A DNA stretch of 64,000 nt from the NCBI GenBank assembly GCA_026168455.1, contig CM047425.1, positions 96,971,580 through 97,035,579 of the forward strand, given 5' to 3'. The notes beneath the pieces were generated by a model, which was not told where the DNA came from, ran no database searches, and saw only the letters and a list, made by a program, of their open reading frames with translations. Source of the stretch: Theocolax elegans. Lineage: Eukaryota; Arthropoda; Insecta; Hymenoptera; Cerocephalidae. A program made the position numbers and the translations under genes. This document shows, piece after piece, positions 54,952 through 64,000 of the stretch. Position 1 is the stretch's first letter. Every line of letters begins with the position of its first letter.

Positions 54952-55680
54952 TGAGCAGCCCGAATACCTAGTATGCAAATTCGACCGATTAAACTGATTC
55001 TACGGATAGTTACATTTTCTAGGCTTACGCTTTTGAAAGCTCGTCCAATCAATGTATATAAGCAAAATCTCCAGTTACATTTTTAATAATTAGTAACTGA
55101 ACATAAATGTAAACAGCTTTTGTCTTATTTTTCTCCCAATAAATAGCTAAAGTTTTCCAACTATTTTCAATTGTATAACTTATAGGTGTACACACCGTAT
55201 TTGAAATTGATATAAATCCTATAATCAGTTGAATTTTATTATCTACAAATTGAGAACGTGAGGCATTGTTGAAAACTATTTCCGAGCATTATTTGTTTTT
55301 TCTTCTTCAATCTGCACTCGAACCATTTAATTGACTTACCAAACAAAATCAAATTAAAAGGACTGTATCGGTGAGTATATAGATTCCGTACGCTCGAGAT
55401 TAAAATTAGAAAAGCTATATATAATTATCTAGTTGCATCTGTGCACCATTGGAAAACAATAAAATGCCTTGGCAAAGTGAAAACTTTGGTATTCCGGGCT
55501 GATGAACACCCAAGTCTTTGGAACTAGGTTGCTCGAAGAGAGGAAGTAACGGGGATGAGAAAAAAAAAATAATTTGATCAAGAAAACGTAATTTGGTCTT
55601 TAGGAATGGCCTAAAAGAAGGCGCCACCAAGTATTCATGCGGAAGAATGTAGACACGTATAGGTATTGGTATAAGTAGAC
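54952..55680. other. AT-rich intronic DNA
   Basis: No feature is recognised. Confidence 0.6.
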
Positions 55681-56022
55681 TGAGCGATCAGGTGCGGGAG
55701 TCAATTAATGATTCGGCAGCGCGCAAACTCGTTCTGCAGTGCACCGAAAATCGTGGTTGTTGATCGCGGGAGCCGCGCGAGATGCCGGGGCCGACTTTGG
55801 CAGTTCCAGCCCGCAATCACTCCGCCCACCAAGTTGCGCCCAGGGATGAAAGCACCGCGAAAGGAGGTCGCCGATGGTTTAATAAGTGAGCAAACCCTCT
55901 CTCTCTCTCTCCCTTTCCCTGAGGACTTTATGCATAACTATCCGCACCAATATGCGGAAATTAATGCGGAAACTGCCGTACTTGTACCAATACCAACGCG
56001 AGAGACGAAGAGAAAGAGAGGA

Positions 56023-56064
<42 letters not shown>

Positions 56065-56270
56065 CGAAGACGTCGAGGCCTTTCATGCGCGCGAAAGCCT
56101 TTGTCGATGGGGCTTATGCATGTATTCATACCTATGCTTCAGGTTTCGGGGGGAGGCAGATTATGTGGGGCGTCTCACTCGCGGATCTGGTATTGTTGCA
56201 GGTTGGGGGCTTTTATGTCTTCTACACAGCCCGAAGTGTTGTCTGGTAGGCTACTTTGAATTATAGTTTT
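55681..56270. promoter_or_regulatory. GC-rich island with facing CT and GA tracts
   Basis: CpG-rich at 55690-55880, then a CT run (55892-55918), a unique segment and a long GA run (56000-56061), then a GC-richer tail. The 183-codon + frame crossing it is repeat-driven (Arg-Glu alternation) and has no domain. Confidence 0.35.
56000..56061. repeat. (GA)n microsatellite
   Basis: Long, nearly perfect GA run from about 56028 with an imperfect start. Confidence 0.95.
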
Positions 56271-58570
56271 GTGTGTTTGTCTATTCGCTCCACTCTCGAG
56301 TTTACCTTTTCGTTATATGCCTTCTATATTTCTCATTTTTCTCTTAGTCTATACATGCTTCATTTACACAAAGCCATAGTTGTTCTAAGCATTATAAATT
56401 TATAATAATACATATATATATACCTATATATACACACATACTTTAATTATCGTCTACTTACTTTTAACTTTAATTCATAAATTCATAAAGAGCTTTATAA
56501 ATCTGGGTTGTCGATTTCAAGTTATATTCCACAATATTTTATTCGATTTGCTTCTGAAAATCGGTAGTCGATATGATTTGTATAAGTAGAACACTCTAAA
56601 TTATGTTAAAATTAACTTTTATATTTTTTAGTATACATTTATACAGTGAAACCTTAATATTTAATATTTTTTTTAATATTTATCCTGGGATTTATTGATC
56701 TTTCGGAAGAAAATAGAATAATTATTCAATATTTATATTTATATATTTAAACATTCCCAGTAGTCTCGGTCTTTAAATAAGTTTAAGTATACATTTATAG
56801 TAGTTAAGTTGCGTTCGAGCTATAAGTAACTATAATATTATTTTTTTCTCATCATTGTGCTAAAGTATTCAATTTGAGAGCCATTCGTATATATGATTAA
56901 GAATAACAAAGTAAAATGAGATATAACAACCATATTAATTAGGTAAATTGCAGGTTTGTACTTTCAAAGTGTAATTTGAGAGTTAATTTTGTATTCTTGA
57001 AGTCAAATATTATTGTGAATGTACTTACTTGATCTCGTTTGTATTAACATTATTATTTTACTATTAATTTATAAATTGCCAGTATTATCGAAGATTATAA
57101 ATGCTAATTTAATAAAATTGTAGATAAAAAGATGGGGAAACATTTGTACAGTTGTAATAAATGAAATATGATGAATAGTAAATTTATGACACTTACTAAA
57201 ATATTAAAAAATAAATGCTTACATTTCAAGAAGGTAAATTAAAGCAATGCCTATTTCCATGCAAGAAGCCAGAATTGTGGATTTCCACTTGCCTACGGTG
57301 AGTGTTGCATAATCAAGGTTTGCTTGGTAAAAACACATACACACACACACACACACTCTCCATGTTTGTGAATATGCAGATTGTTGAAAGTTTGTTTGTT
57401 TTGCATCTTAAGAAACTCTTTTTATGCATAATCTTTTTAATAAACAAAAATTTTACCTCCGTAGCTGAGTATAGTAGACTCCTTTAATTATATGCTTTGA
57501 CTTCGAGTAAGTTAGTTAATTATTCTTTCAGTAACAGTTGACGTATATATGATGTAGCTTCAAAATTTAGTAATATTTAATAATTCTTCTTCCGGATAAT
57601 TCGAATTACACTCGTTACTAAAGATGCTATAATACAAATCTTTGTGTAGACATGTATAGGTATATAAAATAGATGTAAAAAATATGTCGTAAAAACGAAA
57701 AGTTAATTATCCGAGTCTCGACCTACATTTAGACCAATATACATGACTATTTCTCGTTAGATGGAACCGCTCTAGCCTTAACGTAATTATAACTTCATCT
57801 GGTACAGCGAGTCATTACGTGTCATACGCATGAATGTATTAGATTATAGAGAACAGACGCATGATGGATCGCAGATCTGTGAGTGAGAACCGATGAGACA
57901 ACCCGAGAGGGAAACTATATTGACTCTCTGCAACCTTCGTTCGCAATTGAGAGTTACATTCTATTTCCGGACAGGTTCGTGTAAACTGTTGACGTACACT
58001 CTGCACACAACACACACACACACACATTGATTATTTAAAATCCTACGCCCGAATAAAAAAATAATAAATAAGCGGTACACCAATGATGAATAGTAATAAG
58101 TTTTATACTTTATTTTCGCTTGACTAATTACGTAGATTATATATTATGTATATTTTATTATAATAGTTCATTATAGCTATTAGTAATTAAGGTGTTTCAT
58201 TTTTTAAGTTTGCTTAGAGGCATATAACTTTTTAATAAGAATATATAGCGGTATAGTTTCCTTTGAATTGTTACACAAAAGGAACAAATATACCCTTTTT
58301 CAACGTATAATTAACTCGCGGAATATTCTAAAAATAATTGTTGGTACGACAGGAAGCGAGTATTAATAACAAACGCTTTGTTACAATCTTAAAACAAAGT
58401 TTATCGGTAAACTTTCAGAAATATTTAGTATTTATAGTTATATAAATCAAAATTTCATTAGCAAACAATTTTGAGTAATTCTATTTTTGTTTAACTCTCC
58501 GTCCTCGTGTGTACATGAACTTGTGTAATAAACATGCACAAGTTGAGTACATGGTATAATACAATTAAAA
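56271..58570. other. AT-rich intronic DNA
   Basis: (CA)n runs at 57332-57356 and 58011-58025, and an imperfect hairpin at 58511-58550. No exon or RNA is recognised. Confidence 0.6.
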
Positions 58571-59800
58571 ATTTCTCACCACGAATTGTTAACGCAGGGC
58601 GGAATAGATAATACGCGTAAATTTCGCATGCGTACCGAGAACGCATCCCCTTTAAGAAAGCCCAGTTCTAAAACAATTGGCGCTCGAAAGGAAGGTTGAT
58701 CGATCCCTTGAATTTTCGTTCCTTCCTCTTTAGTTCGTTCGGCTATGCCACTTTCACCGGCGTTTACGATAAATTTCCCTTTGTTTAAGATTAATGTCAG
58801 ACCGGTGAGTGGTGACAGCTCGGTCAAATGAAATAGCCAGCGAAGAGTCGTACACACGGCTGGTGATATTCTCAGTTGTCGCACAAGCGAAATAAACGTA
58901 CTTGGTTGATCGTATTAATTCCCGGCAATTGGAGCCTCGCGATCCGCGAATGCGTTCTCACGCGATCCATGGGAGTCGATTGCGTCATCGGTCGAACGGT
59001 TCGCGTGCTTTCGTATATTCTTTGCGAAGTGTTTGCCAGATAACTTAAACTCGCGCGCACATCCAGTCAATTTCTTTTCGGTTGAACGTTTTATTTAACC
59101 GAAGCCTGCAACGACGTTGTAGCAAACGACGTTTATTAAAAGCTTCGATAAATATACTCGTAAAGTTTGAAATTATACCCATTAGATTGCGCAACGTTTC
59201 ATTTGATCTTAATTTTTAATGTATTTTTCTCTCGAGATTTTGAATACGAGGAACTACGAGGAAGTCCAGCTGCATATAATAATGAAACGTAAGATGTTTG
59301 CGCAACCGCGTGGAAATGACAATCCAAAATGATTTGCGCAGTGACATTGATACCCAATTGCGAAACGCAACGTCTCAGGCCTTAATAAATAAAACATAAC
59401 GTCTTAACTGAGATTACCCGTGATTTACTCGGTTAGGCTACGTTTTACGCAGCGTGTTAGACAGGTCGAATTATTCAAGTGTCTCGTTCAACCTTTAATT
59501 TGGGAGGTACACGAGGTATGTCGATTAACCGAGCTCACGAATTTGTTATCCGGTAAAAGTCACTTCGCGACGGGGATTACGGCGCGTAATGCTGATCGCT
59601 AAATTCCAATCGAGTCATAATCATCGATGTAGCGCCGACAGCGTAATGCGCCTCCCCGGTCTACGGGAGAACGCAGAGACCTTTAATGCGTGCGTCGCTC
59701 GGGGAGGTGAACCACCGACATCGCTAAATAAACCGCTCTAATCGCTCATTACGCGGCTAACCGTTATACAAATCACTACTGGTATAGCTGCTGTTACTCC
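58571..59800. other. Moderately GC-rich intronic region
   Basis: CpG-richer at 58600-59050 and 59540-59760, with several TAAT-containing words. A 102-codon minus frame (58576-58884) is open but shows no recognisable motif. Confidence 0.45.
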
Positions 59801-62800
59801 TCCTACTCCTCTTCCACGCTTGCTAATGCCGTTCCATCGTCCACTAGTGACTTACGATCGGATATTCCTTTGTATACTCCGCACAATACAACCTTTTAAT
59901 ATCACTTATTTACACATTTTTCACATTTATCAACTCAAGTTCAAACTTCTCTTTTTATAATATTTCATTCGAGTTTTACACTAGCAATTTTACAACTTGT
60001 GATAGTGTAACGGCTCTTCTGATTCTTCTTTCCACTCTCCTTCGGTTTATACTACCTTGCAAAACTGGACCAGCCTGAGAGAACAAAAAGCGTTATTAAA
60101 CTTTGAATTGGTAAATTTAGAATCGTTGCAATGTACCGGCGAAATATTTTTGTAATTGCATTCGTTAGAGTTCCTCGAAATCTAATAGCATTCTTAATAA
60201 GTCTAATTTCTATTGCATGCACTCTTCCGCCAAAATTTTTTCCTTTTTTATTTTTATTCAATTCCTCTAACCGAAAAATGAATTTTGAATAGCTCAATTT
60301 AGCAATATTTGAATAGTGTATGCAATAATACGATTAAACGAGGAAAATATCGGCATCGAAACGTAGTTCACGCAATAAAATATTTATTCAAAGCGATGTT
60401 AAAAGAATAGATTTTTACTCGGTAATGTATATAAACATAAATAATGAGTACATTTATGGTATTTTTTCTTTTTTTTTTTAATATTGATTTAAATCGTTGT
60501 AAATGTTTGCGTAAATAATATATCAAGCGCCTGTGTTCATTGAATAATTACGATTAGTTAGTAAATAATGATGGAACTAATGTATAGAAAGGATTTCACG
60601 CTTTCATTACGACTGCAATTATCACAATTTTGAGCAAAATGAAAATACATATGTTATAGGGGTCGACGTCATTAAATATCATCCAATTCAGGGATTCATT
60701 AAAGCTTACCGTAAGCTATAATAGAGTAATTCGACGAAATTATTTTCAATCGATGTTATAATAACATACGCTTGAGCGTATGACCGTATTTGCATTTTTA
60801 ACGGTTTCTCATAATAAATTGATGTTTGCGCGACACTTCTCAATCCATGTTTCCATAAACTGTAAATCTAAAAAAACTCGTTGTATTTATACATATTGTA
60901 AACGTAGACTGCAGTTCCCATAATAAATGCCAATATAGCTATTAATTTTATACGAGAAAAATGATTTTAAATGTTTGGCGGTTAAAGGATCAAGAATTTT
61001 CAATATTTGAAAATTGTATTTAAGTAACTATATCAAAGTTAATCCGGACGTGGAATCCACACACGCAGCAATAAGTCGCTTGGTTTTGACTAATTTACGG
61101 ATAGCACGGGTTTGTTGAAATCGATCGAGGAATCAAAGCGTAAGCGAGGATTCGCAAAATTGCGTTTATATTCTCGAGTGTGCATAGTGGGAAAGAGAGA
61201 ATGAGAATGAGAGGGAGAGAGGGAAATTGGGAAATCTTGGAACAGAGTCACCGTTGACCTAGTTTACCTATCTCTGTCTACACTCCGGGGTGTTTCTCTC
61301 TGTCTCTCTTTCTCTGGGTGTAATATAGAAGCCTCTTCTTCTCCGGTTCTCCCTTGGTTGGTCCCCCATTTCGCCCGTGAATGCTACACGTACCAAGCGG
61401 TTTGGGAGAAGGTGTGCGTAAGAGTTAGAGCACCCAAGATGTTTCGTGTTCACCGAAGCGTATACGTGCATCTATAGATGAGTGTGCTTTTGTGAATGGT
61501 GGGGAATGTTCATTTATAGGCAGTATTTACATCTACGATGAAATTTAGCGAACTCTAGTTAACGTTGACATTGACGTTACCGCTCTTAAAAAGGGTACAC
61601 TACGAATCTACGCGAACGATTAAGAGGGAGGAGTGCCGAGAGCTGTTTCAACGACGATTTTATACTTGACGAACCTGAAATTTCACTTTGAATGAGGGTT
61701 GTGTAAGCGAGCATTTACGACTCCCTCTATATATATACATACATACGCGCGCTATATACCAAACTTTTCCTCGAGTAATTTCTATACATTGATGTCTATC
61801 GCGTTATACACCAAATTTTACAGTTTTATCAAATATTCTCCTCCCATAAACTTTTCAATAAACTTTCGACGTTCAAAATGTTATATTTACTCTTTGTTTT
61901 AATTAATACGCGTTTATTTAATTACATTAGTTACCGCGTTTCTATACACATTATATTTTTTTATCAATTTTTACGGTTACTCTTGTGTGTGAATCCATTC
62001 GAAACATATTTGACCATTATTGTAAAATAATAATCCATAAATGTATGTAACAAATGTAATAATATTGATGTAATTCAGTATGTAAATTTATAATTATAAA
62101 TCATACTAATTTGACACAATTGTAATTAGTTATTGAATATAAATTTATGCACACGCATAGAAGTAATCAAAGATAATATTTAAATTAAATCGATATGTAA
62201 ATTAGCGATATTATGCCTTTTAATACCTTTCTGTTTCGTGTCTACTTATTATTTACGTGCTTCTTCTAATAGATATATTGATTTCTCTCTATATTCATTA
62301 GTAATTCAGTTGACCCATTTTTCCCAGCACCTTTATTGAACATTCGTATGAAAATTTTATTTTCGATTTTTGTGCGTTATTTAATTTTAAACAGTCTTAT
62401 TTGCAATATTCAGACTAGTTTTTCAAGTAAATATCAATGCATATTTCAAAATGAAAAATAAGTAAGTGACTCTTTTAAAATGTCACGTATGAATAAATCA
62501 AGCGGAACGAAGTTAGACGGTTAAATATCTTAAACTTTCTTGATCAAGTCAGGTTTATGTTTATACATTTAATTTAATTCAATTTAATTTTAATATATTC
62601 GTAACTTACTACTGCACCAATCTATTGATAACCTTTTTTGAAAAACATATATATACATGCTACACGATGCTATTCGGATATTCGGTTGTTCAAATTTTCA
62701 TTAATATGTATGCTACTTTAACAGTCGTATAATGCAATATCAACACGGTAACATCAGCGCATTTTTGTACTTTAAGAATGTAAAAGGATAAACAGAAAAT

Positions 62801-62850
62801 AAAATAAAAACTCTGAATAGCACCGTTATTTAGTTCATCAAAATAATAGT
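59801..62850. other. Mostly AT-rich intronic DNA
   Basis: GA-rich stretch at about 61190-61225 and CT-rich text near 61290-61315. An 18-bp near-palindrome CATACGCT-TG-AGCGTATG lies near 60765-60782. No exon is recognised. Confidence 0.6.
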
Positions 62851-64000
62851 TTTAACGGGGGTTGGCCGCAAGGCGGAACTCGCGTATTTTCTCCATTTAT
62901 ACTGGTTCTCCACTATTTATACCCTTTCGACGCCTGGGGTGACCTCACTCTGTCTCACTTCCCTTTTGTACATCCTCGCTTTTCTACTGCAGGTACACCG
63001 ATATATTCATACCCACACTCTCACAGAGTCCTTCTCTTTCTCTCTTACGTAGGTATGTATCCCTCGGTCTTCGTATCAGGCGGCCAAAATGACGTTAGCT
63101 AGATGCGAACAGCCAGGAGGGGCATTATTGCGACATTTTGCAAAATTCTCATTTCCCGGTGTTACCGAGTACGTACTTGCCGGAATGACCCGATTTCAAT
63201 GGACCGCGACATTGCCACCTTGGATGGCCATCCAAAGCTCCCTTTTATCTATTTTTCTTTTCTCGCGCATTTTGCAAAGCGATGACGACTCTAGGGAGGT
63301 CACGTTTTTCTTACTTTTCGCCTTTCATCGAATTGACTTCATTCAACTTCTTCTTTTGTCTACGTACAACCCTAGTGTCGTTCGAGCTCATTTTATTTTA
63401 TTCTCACAATTTTCTCGAACCTACGGTATTATTATTCTTCCACGTTTCCTTCTTGCAAGAGTATTTTGTTAAGATTTTAGGTTACGCGAAAATCACCTTT
63501 TCTTCACAATTCTTGTTTTGACACCTAAGAACCGCGTTCTTCCTTTTATTCATCCCGGATTTACAGATCCGAAAGAGCAATTTTTCACCGCGCACACATT
63601 GATACGTTATCCCTTCAAGATTATCGAATCGGGCCTCTTAAATCCAAGTGAACGCGATATTTGGATCAAAATAAACACTATTATGTCTTTTAAACGTCTA
63701 ACATACATAAAAAAAAATGGTTTGTATATATATGCACCGGAAAAACGGGTACCAAAAATACGTGATAGCAAAGAGGACGTTTGTCATCTGTCGGTGGTAT
63801 TCGTACCAAGAAGATCTTAAATCCCGTACGCGTTAAAAATGTTCAAAGCGACAGGAACATATTTCTTTTCTTGCCTTCGTCTCGAGCTTTCTTAGCCGGG
63901 TGTATCCTAGCGTGACGACTAAACGGCCTAATCGAACGATTTATCGTAGTCTCACCGTTATAATAATACCTTCAGACAGATTGATATTTAAGTAATGTAC
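62851..64000. other. Mixed-composition DNA at the window end
   Basis: GC-richer at 62860-62960 and 63080-63230. Open frames of 127 and 100 codons (63089-63472, 63518-63820) have no domain I recognise and no cholinesterase motif. No Ace exon is seen before the window ends. Confidence 0.5.

Noticed and set aside
55708..56259. 183-codon open frame as a gene
   Set aside because: Its centre is an Arg-Glu run from the GA microsatellite, overlapping frames are equally open, and no domain is recognisable.
61340..61385. TTGGTCCCC word recalling the miR-133 family
   Set aside because: The match stops after the first few bases and no complementary arm is present.

Overview
The window is nuclear DNA of an insect, most likely a hymenopteran (bee, ant or wasp). 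It contains one confidently identifiable gene: the first coding exon of acetylcholinesterase, orthologous to Drosophila Ace, on the + strand at 20411-21569. The insect call rests on this protein, which has the insect ace-2-type oxyanion and acyl-pocket motifs. The hymenopteran call is inferred from the style of the protein and from the AT-rich background broken by short CpG-rich islands with GA/CT microsatellites. Nothing bacterial, plasmid-borne or CRISPR-like is present.

Layout. 1-19500 is upstream non-coding DNA. It is AT-rich, with scattered GC-richer islands (3111-3570, 7381-8160, 10661-11640, 15481-16300) and one decayed non-LTR retrotransposon reverse-transcriptase fragment (4219-4533). 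19501-20410 is a GC- and GA-rich block next to the gene. It holds a strong G-quadruplex motif, a CAGG-type tandem repeat, two small upstream ORFs and a pyrimidine-rich AG that could be a splice acceptor five bases before the start codon. 20411-21569 encodes a secretory signal peptide and the N-terminal ~386 residues of the esterase, ending in a phase-1 donor just after the catalytic glutamate codon.

21570-64000 shows no exon for the remaining C-terminal part, which should carry the catalytic histidine. It therefore reads as one intron of at least about 42 kb, or as an assembly or gene-structure anomaly. It is again AT-rich, punctuated every few kilobases by islands of higher GC in which GA/CT tracts, E-boxes or homeodomain-like TAATTA sites cluster. 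These are the best candidates for cis-regulatory modules of Ace. None of the many open frames in these islands has a domain I can recognise.

No tRNA, rRNA or snRNA gene and no known microRNA was recognised by eye. I could not run searches, so absence claims are limited to what reading can reveal. The notable points are the giant intron split after the catalytic Glu, the NEG in place of the usual DEG at that Glu, the uORF and G4 content of the Ace leader, an exon-like frame with one stop near 40.6 kb, and the repeated pairing of GA/CT tracts with GC islands.
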